Of a DNA stretch of 64,000 nucleotides, positions 41,319-49,569 are shown piece by piece; the first letter of the stretch is position 1; every line of letters begins with the position of its first letter. A program made the position numbers and the translations under genes. The stretch is from the NCBI RefSeq assembly GCF_005222815.1, contig NZ_STGB01000001.1, forward strand, positions 682,001 through 746,000. The letters run 5' to 3'. The notes beneath the pieces are model-generated. The model made no database searches. It was given only the letters and a program-made list of their open reading frames with translations, and was not told the DNA's origin. The stretch is from Roseomonas sp. AR75 (GTDB taxonomy: Bacteria; Pseudomonadota; Alphaproteobacteria; Acetobacterales; Acetobacteraceae).

Positions 41319-42158
41319 TCAGCCCTCCCCCTCCAGCGCGCCGACGGCCTTCCACATCTTGTCCATGCCGTAGAAGCGCATGACATCGGCCACGCGCTCC
41401 GGCGGCGGGCGCCAGTTCTTCTGGCCCTGCCGGCTGCGCGAGAGCCCGAACTGGCGCTTCAGGTCCACCATCACCTCCGCCAGCTTGTAGGTAACGCCGA
41501 CGCCGTCGATGATGGGTATCTCGTCCACGCGGTGGATGCCGTTGGTGGTGAGGAAGATGTTCTGTGGCATCTCGCCGGGGATGATGACGTCAGCGCCGGT
41601 TTCCTTGCTGAAGTCCCGCACCGTCTGCTGGAAGCGCTCGATCACCTCGCCCGGCGCCGCGAAGCCGCCGAAGATCTTCTTGTACGAATAGCCGGAGGCG
41701 ACGACGCCAGCGAAGCTCTTGCCGAGCCCGATACTATCCAAAAAGTCCTGGATCTCGCCGCCGAGCTGCGGGGCGAAGCGGGTGATGCCGAAGCGGTAGC
41801 CATACATGGTCGCGAAATGCGCCGCCGCCTCCAGGTAGTTCACCACGGGGATGTCCACCAGCGCGCGGATCTCCGGCAGCATCACGCCCGAAAGGTAGCT
41901 CATCACGAAGGCGTCGAAGCCCTGGCGCTCCGCGGCATAGGCTGCCGCCATGGGCTGCGCGCGATGCATCAGCGCCAGCGGCCGGTACTGCAGCTCGTCG
42001 ATCGGGTAATCCGTGGCATAGGTGCCGCGGAGGATGCCGTGCATCACCACCTCGGTGTCCGGCCGGACGACGGAGCGCAGATGCTTCTCCGTCGCCGCGC
42101 GGTACTCCGGCAGGTCATCGAAGATCACCAGGCCCTGGTGCCAGATGCGCATCGCCAT
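41319..42158 (-). CDS. Asp/Glu/hydantoin-racemase-like protein without cysteines
   Basis: This 279-residue protein resembles the Asp/Glu/hydantoin racemase and maleate isomerase superfamily in length and layout: I-R-I-W-H-Q-G-type start, a G-F-D-A-F-V-M-S-Y strand, I-P-V-V-N-Y-L-E-A-A and G-A-D-V-I-I-P-G-E-M. Family members use two cysteines, one after each of the two central strands. Here those positions are Ser/Tyr and Glu, and the whole protein contains no Cys. It either uses another mechanism or is a binding or lyase-type relative. Coupled to receptor genes on both sides. The start could also be two codons later (42152). Confidence 0.7.
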   Translation of the reverse strand: MAMRIWHQGLVIFDDLPEYRAATEKHLRSVVRPDTEVVMHGILRGTYATDYPIDELQYRPLALMHRAQPMAAAYAAERQGFDAFVMSYLSGVMLPEIRALVDIPVVNYLEAAAHFATMYGYRFGITRFAPQLGGEIQDFLDSIGLGKSFAGVVASGYSYKKIFGGFAAPGEVIERFQQTVRDFSKETGADVIIPGEMPQNIFLTTNGIHRVDEIPIIDGVGVTYKLAEVMVDLKRQFGLSRSRQGQKNWRPPPERVADVMRFYGMDKMWKAVGALEGEG

Positions 42159-42165
42159 GGCGCGG

Positions 42166-43137
42166 TCAGCCGATGCGTATGCCGGTGGCGCGCGCAAGCT
42201 CGCCCCAGCGCTGCAGGTCGTCGCGGATCTTCTGCGCATACTGGTCGGGCGTCGTCGCCTCGATGCCGAAGCCCTGCGCTTCCAGCGCGGCGGAGATCTC
42301 CGGCGTGCGGATCGCCGCGGCGAAGGCGCGATACAGCTTGTCGATGATCGGCCGCGGCGTGCCGGCGGGCGCCATGATGCCGTACCAGGAATTCACCTCG
42401 AAGCCCGGCAGCGTCTCGGCCACCGTCGGCACGTCCGGCAGCTTGACCGAGCGTCGCGGGGTGGAGACGGCGATGATGTTCAGCTTCCCCGCCTGCGCCT
42501 GCGCGATGGCGGCGGAGAAGTTGATGAAGGCGAAGTGGATGCGCCCGCCCAGCAGGTCCGTGATGACCGGCGCGGCACCCTGATACGGCACGTGCAGCAG
42601 CTGCACCTTGCCCATCAGCGCCATCATCTCGCCGGCCAGATGCGTGGTGCTCGCCGGGCCGACCGAGCCATAGCTGAGCTCGCCGGGCTTCTGCTTCGCC
42701 AGGTCGAGCAGCTCCTGCACCGTGCGCGCGGGCACGTCCGGCCGCACCACCAGCACGATCGGCCCGGAGACGAGCTGCGTGACCGGCGCGAAGTCGCGCA
42801 GCGTGTCGAATTGCAGGCCGGACGCGAAGTTGGGGCTGATCGCGACCGGACCGACATGGGAGAAGAACAGCGTGTAGCCGTCGGGCGCGGCGCGCGCGAC
42901 GAAGGTGGCGCCGATGGTGCCGTTGGCGCCGGGCCGGTTCTCCATCACCACGGGCTGCCCCAGCAGTTCGCTCGCCTTCTGCGCGACAGGGCGGCCGACC
43001 GTGTCGGCGGGGCCACCGGGCGTCCAGGGATTGATCAGGCGGATCGGCCGCGTCGGAAAATCCTGCTGCGCGAAGGCCGGCGCGGCGGCGAGCGCCGCTG
43101 CCGCGGAGAGCAGTGTCCTGCGGGTGAATTCTGACAT
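42166..43137 (-). CDS. Bug/TctC-family receptor
   Basis: This 323-residue exported receptor has signal M-S-E-F-T-R-R-T-L-L-S-A with cleavage near A-F-A-Q. It shows I-N-P-W-T-P-G-G-P-A-D-T, V-M-E-N-R-P-G-A-N-G, H-V-P-Y-Q-G-A-A-P-V and W-Y-G-I-M-A-P-A-G-T-P. It is the closer relative of the receptor at 40337. GGAGGAACAGGCC precedes the ATG on the coding strand. It follows the crotonase gene by 22 bases in the operon, linking carboxylate uptake to the CoA-ester enzymes. Confidence 0.88.
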   Translation of the reverse strand: MSEFTRRTLLSAAAALAAAPAFAQQDFPTRPIRLINPWTPGGPADTVGRPVAQKASELLGQPVVMENRPGANGTIGATFVARAAPDGYTLFFSHVGPVAISPNFASGLQFDTLRDFAPVTQLVSGPIVLVVRPDVPARTVQELLDLAKQKPGELSYGSVGPASTTHLAGEMMALMGKVQLLHVPYQGAAPVITDLLGGRIHFAFINFSAAIAQAQAGKLNIIAVSTPRRSVKLPDVPTVAETLPGFEVNSWYGIMAPAGTPRPIIDKLYRAFAAAIRTPEISAALEAQGFGIEATTPDQYAQKIRDDLQRWGELARATGIRIG

Positions 43138-43159
43138 GGCCTGTTCCTCCTGTTTGTCG

Positions 43160-43939
43160 TTATCGGCCGCTGAAGCGCGGCTTGCGTTTCTCGCGGAAGG
43201 CGCGCGCCGCCTCCAGCCGGTCCTCGGTGTTCAGCAGCAGGGTCAGCAGGTCCACCTCCAGCCGCATGCCCTCGCGCAGCGGCAGGTCCATCGCGGCGCG
43301 CACGGCTTCCTTCGCCAGCGCCATCGCCATGGGCGGCCGCGCGGCGAGATGCGCGGCGAGCGCGGCGGTCGCGGCGTGCAGCTCCGCGCGCGGCACCACG
43401 CGCGTCACCAGCCCGATCTCCCGCGAGCGGGCGGCCGAAAGACGATCCCCCGTCAGCATCATGTCGAGCGCCAGGCCCAGTCCGACGACGCGCGGCAGGC
43501 GCTGCGACCCGCCGACGCCGGTCATGATGCCGAGGCCGGTCTCGGGCAGGCCGATCAGCGCATCCTCGGCCGCGATGCGGATGTCACAGGCCAGCGCGAT
43601 CTCCAGCCCACCGCCGAGGCAGATGCCGTGGATGCTTGCGACGATCGGCTTGCGTGTCTCGTCGAATGCGCGGATCCAGCTGTCATGCACGCGCGACTGC
43701 CGGTATTCGGCGGGGGAGGGGACCTCCACGAATTCCTTGATGTCCGCGCCGGCGCAGAAGGCGCGCTCGCCGGCGCCGCGCAGCACGATCACGCGCACGG
43801 CCGGATCGGCCTCGGCGGCGCGGATCGCCTTCGGCAGCGCGTCGCGCGTCGCGGTGTTCAGCGCGTTCATCGCCTCCGGCCGGTTCAGCGTGATCCAGGC
43901 GACGGCGTCGGCGATCTCGAGCAGCACGGGTTCGCTCAT
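43160..43939 (-). CDS. Enoyl-CoA hydratase (two-glutamate crotonase)
   Basis: This 259-residue crotonase has both hydratase glutamates: G-G-G-L-E-I-A-L-A-C-D and L-P-E-T-G-L-G. The oxyanion segments are F-C-A-G-A-D-I-K-E and I-C-L-G-G-G. It is therefore the best candidate in this operon for true hydration of a 2-enoyl-CoA formed by the acyl-CoA dehydrogenase at 45488, feeding a beta-hydroxyacyl-CoA to the thiolase-like protein. It overlaps the DUF35 gene by 4 bases. Confidence 0.9.
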   Translation of the reverse strand: MSEPVLLEIADAVAWITLNRPEAMNALNTATRDALPKAIRAAEADPAVRVIVLRGAGERAFCAGADIKEFVEVPSPAEYRQSRVHDSWIRAFDETRKPIVASIHGICLGGGLEIALACDIRIAAEDALIGLPETGLGIMTGVGGSQRLPRVVGLGLALDMMLTGDRLSAARSREIGLVTRVVPRAELHAATAALAAHLAARPPMAMALAKEAVRAAMDLPLREGMRLEVDLLTLLLNTEDRLEAARAFREKRKPRFSGR

Positions 43940-44325
43940 GCCGAAACTCCTTCCGGCGCAAAGACGGGTCGCCGCTCGCCGCCGGGCATCGTGGCGAAGC
44001 GCAGCGTCAAAGGCAGTCCCAGCCGCAGCGCTTCTTCCGGCGCATCCACCACGCGGGTCATGAGTTGCGGCCCTTCCTCAAGCCGCACCAGCGCGACGGT
44101 GTAGGGCACCTCGGCCGCGAAATCCGGGGAGGGCGCGCGATGCACCACGGACCAGCTTGCCAGGCTGCCGCGACCGCTGGCCTCCCGCCAGGCGAGGCTC
44201 GCGTTGCCGCAATGCGGGCAGCGCGCGCGGGGATAGAGATGTGGCTTGCCGCATTTCTCGCAGAAGGGAAGGCGCAGCCGGTCCTCGGCATAGCCTTCCA
44301 GCAACGGCGCGAGTGGATCGGGCAT
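43936..44325 (-). CDS. DUF35 OB-fold/zinc-ribbon protein, partner of the thiolase-like protein
   Basis: This 129-residue protein has a rubredoxin-like zinc ribbon (C22-x-x-C25 ... C36-x-x-C39) followed by an OB fold with W-S-V-V-H-R-A-P and P-Y-T-V-A-L-V-R-L-E-E-G-P. DUF35 proteins bind thiolase-superfamily enzymes and help present the CoA substrate; in the steroid side-chain aldolase they are required for activity. The start at 44325 overlaps the thiolase-like stop by a single base. Confidence 0.88.
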   Translation of the reverse strand: MPDPLAPLLEGYAEDRLRLPFCEKCGKPHLYPRARCPHCGNASLAWREASGRGSLASWSVVHRAPSPDFAAEVPYTVALVRLEEGPQLMTRVVDAPEEALRLGLPLTLRFATMPGGERRPVFAPEGVSA

Positions 44326-45491
44326 CAGAGTCTCCCCAGCACAAGCGAGCAATGCAGCCCGATGATGCCGCCATTGCCATGCACCAGCGCAAGCTCCGCG
44401 CCATCCACCTGGCGCGACCCGGCGTCGCCCCGCAATTGCCGTACGGCTTCCACCACATGGAACATGCCGCCGGCGAGGCCGGGGTGGCCGGCGGAGAGCA
44501 GCCCGCCATGCGTCGTGACGGGCAGCGCGCCGCCCGGCCCGATGCGCCCGCCCTGCACGAAGGCGCCGCCTTCGCCCTTCGCGCAGAAGCCGAGATCCTC
44601 CAGTTCCACGATCACCGTGATGGTGAAGCAGTCATAGAGCTGCGCGACCTGGATATCGCCCGGCGTCACGCCCGCCTGGGCGAAGGCCGCGCGCCCGGCA
44701 TCGGCCGAGGCGGTCGAGGTCAGCGCCTGGTACTCGCCGATGTAGCCGTGGCTGAACCCATGCCCCGCGCCGAGCGGTGTTATCGGCCGCTGCTTCAGGT
44801 CGCGTGCGCGGTCCTTGCCCGTCACGATCACCGCCACCGCGCCGTCCGAGACCAGCGCGCAATCCAGCACATGCAGCGGAGAGGTCACCATGGGCGAGGC
44901 CAGCACATCGGCGATGCTGATCGGCTCGCGCTTCTGCGCGTTCGGGTTCATCGCCGCCCAGCCGCGCATCGCGACCGCCACTTCCGCAAGCTGTTCCGCC
45001 GTTGTGCCGTATTCCCGCATGTGCCGCTGCGCGACCAGCGCGTAGAGCGTCGGCACCAGCGGGCCATAGGGCGCTTCCAGATCGGGATGCGCCCATCCCG
45101 CGCCGGCCAGCGTCTTCACCATGGAATCCCGCCCGTGATGCGACAGGCCCGGCTGCCCCGCAACGCAGAGCACGGTGCTCGCCTGGCCGGTCGCCAACGC
45201 CGCCGCCGCATGCGCCACCATCGAGCAGCCGGAGGCGCCGGCGACATCCAGCGTCGCGATGTAGCGGGGATGCAGGCCGAATTCCTGCGCCACCATGCCG
45301 CAGGGCATGGCCCAGCTTTCGGTGCGCACCGGCGTGGTCAGCAGCCCGTCCACATCCGCGAAGCTCAGGCCCGCATCGGCCAGCGCCGCCTCCGCGGCCT
45401 CCCGCTGCAAGTCGAGCGCGGTCATGCCGGGCACGCGGCCCAACCGGCTTTCGCCGATGCCGACGATGGCCGCATCGCGCAATCCGCTCAC
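44325..45491 (-). CDS. Thiolase-superfamily protein lacking both catalytic Cys; candidate retro-aldolase
   Basis: This 388-residue thiolase fold of the SCP-x/lipid-transfer type normally cleaves 3-ketoacyl-CoA. The nucleophilic Cys of C-A-S-G is Gly85 here (V-A-G85-A-S-G, with C89 four residues on). The C-terminal C-x-G motif is H371-G-N-G-G, and the H-D-C-F motif of SCP-x thiolases is Y287-D-C-F. The remaining G-H-P motif (residues 335-337) is intact. Loss of the cysteines, a Tyr at that site and an adjacent DUF35 gene are the features of Ltp2-type steroid side-chain aldolases. The start is GTG at 45491, overlapping the upstream stop (GTGA). Confidence 0.82.
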   Translation of the reverse strand: MSGLRDAAIVGIGESRLGRVPGMTALDLQREAAEAALADAGLSFADVDGLLTTPVRTESWAMPCGMVAQEFGLHPRYIATLDVAGASGCSMVAHAAAALATGQASTVLCVAGQPGLSHHGRDSMVKTLAGAGWAHPDLEAPYGPLVPTLYALVAQRHMREYGTTAEQLAEVAVAMRGWAAMNPNAQKREPISIADVLASPMVTSPLHVLDCALVSDGAVAVIVTGKDRARDLKQRPITPLGAGHGFSHGYIGEYQALTSTASADAGRAAFAQAGVTPGDIQVAQLYDCFTITVIVELEDLGFCAKGEGGAFVQGGRIGPGGALPVTTHGGLLSAGHPGLAGGMFHVVEAVRQLRGDAGSRQVDGAELALVHGNGGIIGLHCSLVLGRL

Positions 45492-46630
45492 TTCAGCAGG
45501 TCCCGCGCGATCAGCATGCGCTGGATCTCGGAGGTGCCTTCGCCCACGCGGTAGTGGCGGATGTCGCGATAGAAGCGCTCCACCGCGAAGCCGCGCACCA
45601 GGCCGGTGGCGCCGTGGATCTGCACCGCGCGGTCCGCGACACGGCCGACCATCTCGGAGCAGAACAGCTTGCAAATGCTGGTGGCGACGCCCGGGTCCTT
45701 CCCGGCCGCGACGTCGCGCAGGGTCTGGTACAGGAAGGCCCGCGCGACCTCGATCTCGGTGGCGCTGTCGGCCAGCATCCACTGGATCGCCTGGCGCTCC
45801 GCCAGCTTCTGGCCGAAGGTGCTGCGCGCCTTCGCATGCTCCGCGGATAGCGCGTTCAACCGGTCCGCCGCACCGACGCAGGCCGCCGAGACACCCAGCC
45901 GTCCGCTGGTGAGCGAGCCCATGGCGATCGCGAATCCCTTGCCGGGATCGCCCAGCACCGCCTCATCCGGCACGACGCAGTCGGTGAAGGTCAGCTCGCC
46001 CAGCTTGATCGCCTCGGAGCCGATGGTGGTGTCCACCCGCGTCACGTCGAAGCCGGGCGTACCCTTCTCCACCAGGAAGGCGCCGATACCACCGCGAGCG
46101 CGCTTCTCGGCATCGGTGACGGCCATCACCATCACTACGTCGGCGGTGTGGCCGCCGCTGATCCATTGCTTGCGGCCGTTGATCCTCCACCCGCCCGGCA
46201 TGCGCTCCGCCCGCGTGCGCATCGCCGCGGCGTCCGAGCCCGCATCGGGCTCGCTGAGGCCGAAGGCGGCGCGCAGCCGGCCGGTGGCCAGGCCTTGCAG
46301 CCAGCGTTCCTTCTGCGCGGCGCTGCCATGGCGCAGGATGCCCATGGGCGTCAGGCCGCTGGTCGCATCCAGCAGCAGGGTGAAGCAGCGATGCGAGCGC
46401 GCCACCTCCTCCATCACCAGGCAGTAGGCGAGGATATCGGCGCCGCCGCCGCCGGCGTCTTCCGGCAGCAGCATGCCGAGCCAGCCTTGCTCCCGCATCA
46501 GCGACCAGGCTTCCTCCGGGATGGCACCGCTGCGGTCGATCTCCTGCGCGACCGGGTCCAGCTTCTCCTCGACGAAGCGGCGGATGGCGGGGCGGAGTTC
46601 GGCGAGCTCGGGCGTCGGTTCAGTGCGCAT
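45488..46630 (-). CDS. Acyl-CoA dehydrogenase
   Basis: This 380-residue FAD-dependent acyl-CoA dehydrogenase has L-S-E-P-D-A-G-S-D, W-R-I-N-G-R-K-Q-W-I-S-G-G and the C-terminal R-V-G-E-G-T-S-E-I-Q-R. The catalytic-base Glu of the E-G-T motif is retained, unlike the enzyme at 8641. It would introduce the double bond hydrated by the crotonase of the same operon. It overlaps the upstream small crotonase gene by 11 bases and the downstream thiolase-like gene by 4. Confidence 0.9.
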   Translation of the reverse strand: MRTEPTPELAELRPAIRRFVEEKLDPVAQEIDRSGAIPEEAWSLMREQGWLGMLLPEDAGGGGADILAYCLVMEEVARSHRCFTLLLDATSGLTPMGILRHGSAAQKERWLQGLATGRLRAAFGLSEPDAGSDAAAMRTRAERMPGGWRINGRKQWISGGHTADVVMVMAVTDAEKRARGGIGAFLVEKGTPGFDVTRVDTTIGSEAIKLGELTFTDCVVPDEAVLGDPGKGFAIAMGSLTSGRLGVSAACVGAADRLNALSAEHAKARSTFGQKLAERQAIQWMLADSATEIEVARAFLYQTLRDVAAGKDPGVATSICKLFCSEMVGRVADRAVQIHGATGLVRGFAVERFYRDIRHYRVGEGTSEIQRMLIARDLLK

Positions 46631-47324
46631 GGGCGGTCTCCGCGAGTTCGGCTGCGCGGGCGGCCGCAAGCGGCAGTTCCGCGCGCAGCCGCGCGTTCAT
46701 CCAGTGCTTGTTGGCGGCGAAGCAGCGCGCATCCAGCGCGCCCAGGCGGCGCGCGCGGTCCAGCGCGGCGGCATCCAGCGCGGCGTCGTCATGCACGAAA
46801 GCGGCGAGCCCCGCCGCCAGGCAGCGCGCTGCATCGAAGCTCTCCGCCGCCTGCATCAGCGCCTGCGCCGCGGCGCGGCTGCCGCGGTCCATCAGGATCG
46901 AGATGCCGATGGGGGAGGGCATGCCATGCCCGATCTCCGGCATGGAAAGGCTCGCACCGCCCTCCATCAGCGCCTCATCCGCCAGCAGCACCAGCATCCC
47001 GCCGCCACCGACGGCCTTGCCGCGCACCACCGCCAGCAGCGGCTTCGGAAAATCCAGCATTGCCAGCAGCGAGCGCAGCAGCGCTTCGCGCCGCAACCGC
47101 TTCGTATCCGGCCCGAGATCCTCGCGCAGATTCGCGCCCGCGCTGAACACGCGCCCGCCCGCACCGGTCAGCAGCACCGCGCGCACGGCCGCGTCGCGCG
47201 CGGCGTCTTCCAGCGCCGCTACCAGCGCGGCGTTCAGCGCGCTGTCCAGCGCATTGGCGGATCTGGGGCGGTCGAGCGTGAGCCGCAGCACGCCGCCATC
47301 CAGTGTCTCACAATGCAGGCTCAT
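46620..47324 (-). CDS. Enoyl-CoA hydratase/isomerase family protein (short, one Glu)
   Basis: This 234-residue crotonase relative has V-F-S-A-G-A-N-L-R-E and G-K-A-V-G-G-G-G as the oxyanion hole. The first hydratase Glu is Met (G-G-M-L-V-L) and the second is kept in M-P-E-I-G-H-G. It is shorter than usual at the C-terminus. This suggests isomerase or another crotonase activity rather than hydration. It starts within 4 bases of the acyl-CoA synthetase stop. Confidence 0.83.
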   Translation of the reverse strand: MSLHCETLDGGVLRLTLDRPRSANALDSALNAALVAALEDAARDAAVRAVLLTGAGGRVFSAGANLREDLGPDTKRLRREALLRSLLAMLDFPKPLLAVVRGKAVGGGGMLVLLADEALMEGGASLSMPEIGHGMPSPIGISILMDRGSRAAAQALMQAAESFDAARCLAAGLAAFVHDDAALDAAALDRARRLGALDARCFAANKHWMNARLRAELPLAAARAAELAETAHAH

Positions 47325-49486
47325 GCGCGCTTCACCAGCAGCGCGTCCAGCACACGCACGCCCTGGCCGGCGGGCAGCACCGCAAGCGGGTTCACATCCA
47401 CCTCCTCCAGCGCCTCGCCGAGGTCGGCCAGCAGCCAGGAGAAGCGCGCGATGGCATCGGCCAGCGCCGGCACATCCGCCGCTTGCGCGCCGCGCACGCC
47501 GCGCAGCAGCGGCGCCAGGCGCAGCTCCTCCAGCGCGTCGCGCGCTTCCTCGGCGGAGATCGGCGGCAGGCGGAAGGTGACGTCGCGCAGCACCTCCACA
47601 TGGATGCCGCCGAAGCCCAGCGTCAGCACCGGGCCGAAGGTCGCGTCGCGCGCCATGCCCAGCAGCATCTCCTGCCCGCCGGTCACCATCTCCTGCACCA
47701 GCACGCCTTCGATCAGCGCGTCCGGCGCATGGGCGCGCACATTCGCAAGGATCTCGGCAGCGCCAGTGCGCACCGCTGCGCCCCGCAGGCCGAGCTTCAC
47801 GCCGCCCGCTTCCGTCTTGTGCAGGATGTCCGGCGAGAGAACTTTGAGCGCGACCGGGCGCGGCATGCGCGCGGCCAGCGCCTCGGCCTCTTCGGGTGAG
47901 GTTGCCACCGCTTCCTCGGGCCCGCGCAGCCCGTAGCAGCCGAGGATCGCGCGCGAACTCCGCTCATTCGGCCGGTCGCCAGCCTCCCGCAGCAGCCGGC
48001 GCGCGGTGTCCGGATCGGTGTCGGCGGGGCGCACGAGGATCGGCGCCGCGCTGCGGCGGCGCAGGAAATCCGACCAGCGCATGGTGCGCGCCAGCGCCTG
48101 CGCCGCGGGCAGCGCATCGCGGAACACCGCATGACCCTCCCGCACCAGCGCCTGCGGCGTCAGCGCGGGATCATCGGCGCAGCGCCCGGTCCAGACGATC
48201 GCCACCGGCTTGGGCGAGGCCGCGGCCATCGCGGCGATGGCCCGGATATCCTCGGCCGGCGCGATGGTCACCACCGGCATCGCCGCATCGACCGACGGAT
48301 CCTCCAGCAGCGCGCGCGCCGCCTGCCCGAATATGTCCTTCGATCCGATCGCGCCCGCGCTCATGTCCGTCGGGTTGGTGATGTTCATGAAGCCCGGCAC
48401 CAGCTTGCGCAGCTTCTCGTTGGTCTCTGGCGCGTAGTCCGGGAAGGCGATGCCCTGCGCCGCGGAGAGGTCGCTCAGCAGCACGAGGTTGCCGCCGGAG
48501 ATCGCCAGCGCCGCCGCGCGGTTGCCCGCGGGCCGCTTGCCCTGGCGCAGCAGCATCGCGACCTCGTAGAGCTCCGGCGCATCCACCACGCGGATCAGCC
48601 CGAGTTGCCGCGCGGCCGCATCGAACACCGCATCCGCGCCGGTCACCGCGCCCGTGTGGCTCGCCGCGGCCTTCGCGCCCGTCTCCGTGCGGCCGAACTT
48701 GATCAGCGCCACCGGCTTGCCCAGCTCCGCCGCGCGCGCCGCCAGCGCCTGCAGCTTCGCGCCATCGGCGAAGCGCTCCGCCAGCGCCAGCACCACCTTC
48801 GTGTGCGGGTCCTCCACCAGGAAGTGCATGTAGTCCAGCAGGTCGAGATCGGCGTCGTTGCCCGAGCTCACCTGGTAGCTGACGCCGAGCCCGTATTCCT
48901 GCGCCCGCCACATCACGTTCACCTGCGTGGCGCCGCCGCTCTGCCCGACGATGCCGATATCGCCCGCCGGCCGCCGCCCGCCCGTGATCGTCGCGGTGGA
49001 GGTCAGCGCGAAGCCGTCCACGAAGTTGATCATGCCGTTGCAGTTCGGCCCCATCAGCCGCACGCCGCCGGCGCGCGCCGTCGCCACCAGCTCGGCCTGT
49101 AGCGCCGCGGCCTTCTCCGTGCCCATCTCAGCGAAGCCGCTCGAGAAGACGGTGGCGAAGGGAATGCCGAGCCGGCCGCATTCTGCCACCGCGCCGATGC
49201 AGGCGGCCGCCGGCAGCACGATGCCGACATGGTCGGGTACCGCGGGCAGCGCGGAAAGGGAGGGGAAGCAAGGCCGCCCGAACACCGCCGCGCGGTTCGG
49301 GTTCACCGGGAAGACGTCGCCCTCGAAGCCGAAATCCAGCATCTGCTTCAGGCAGCGCGCGCCGAACTTGGTCAGGTCCTCCGACGCACCGACCAGCGCG
49401 ACGCGCCGCGGTGCGAAGAAGCGGCGGAGGTCGGGGAAGGGCGGGCGATCCCGCTTCAATTCGCTGTGCGGATTTGCTACTTGCAT
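47321..49486 (-). CDS. ADP-forming acyl-CoA synthetase (CoA-binding plus ATP-grasp fusion)
   Basis: This 721-residue fusion ligates CoA to a carboxylic acid. The N-terminal CoA-binding domain starts F-A-P-R-R-V-A-L-V-G-A-S, followed by succinyl-CoA-synthetase-like ligase regions (I-V-G-Q-S-G-G-A-T-Q-V and S-H-T-G-A-V-T-G-A-D). The ATP-grasp domain is in the last 220 residues (A-L-K-V-L-S-P-D-I-L-H-K-T-E-A-G-G-V). It is the first gene of the nine-gene operon and probably supplies the acyl-CoA for the dehydrogenase, crotonases and thiolase-like enzyme. It is divergent from the IclR gene, 83 bases away. Confidence 0.88.
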   Translation of the reverse strand: MQVANPHSELKRDRPPFPDLRRFFAPRRVALVGASEDLTKFGARCLKQMLDFGFEGDVFPVNPNRAAVFGRPCFPSLSALPAVPDHVGIVLPAAACIGAVAECGRLGIPFATVFSSGFAEMGTEKAAALQAELVATARAGGVRLMGPNCNGMINFVDGFALTSTATITGGRRPAGDIGIVGQSGGATQVNVMWRAQEYGLGVSYQVSSGNDADLDLLDYMHFLVEDPHTKVVLALAERFADGAKLQALAARAAELGKPVALIKFGRTETGAKAAASHTGAVTGADAVFDAAARQLGLIRVVDAPELYEVAMLLRQGKRPAGNRAAALAISGGNLVLLSDLSAAQGIAFPDYAPETNEKLRKLVPGFMNITNPTDMSAGAIGSKDIFGQAARALLEDPSVDAAMPVVTIAPAEDIRAIAAMAAASPKPVAIVWTGRCADDPALTPQALVREGHAVFRDALPAAQALARTMRWSDFLRRRSAAPILVRPADTDPDTARRLLREAGDRPNERSSRAILGCYGLRGPEEAVATSPEEAEALAARMPRPVALKVLSPDILHKTEAGGVKLGLRGAAVRTGAAEILANVRAHAPDALIEGVLVQEMVTGGQEMLLGMARDATFGPVLTLGFGGIHVEVLRDVTFRLPPISAEEARDALEELRLAPLLRGVRGAQAADVPALADAIARFSWLLADLGEALEEVDVNPLAVLPAGQGVRVLDALLVKRA

Positions 49487-49569
49487 GTCGGACGGAAGCT
49501 TCAGACCATGAGCCCGCCCCGTCAACCCGCGAGGCGTGCAGCGCAACATCCGGTTCCGGAGGGTTTCCA

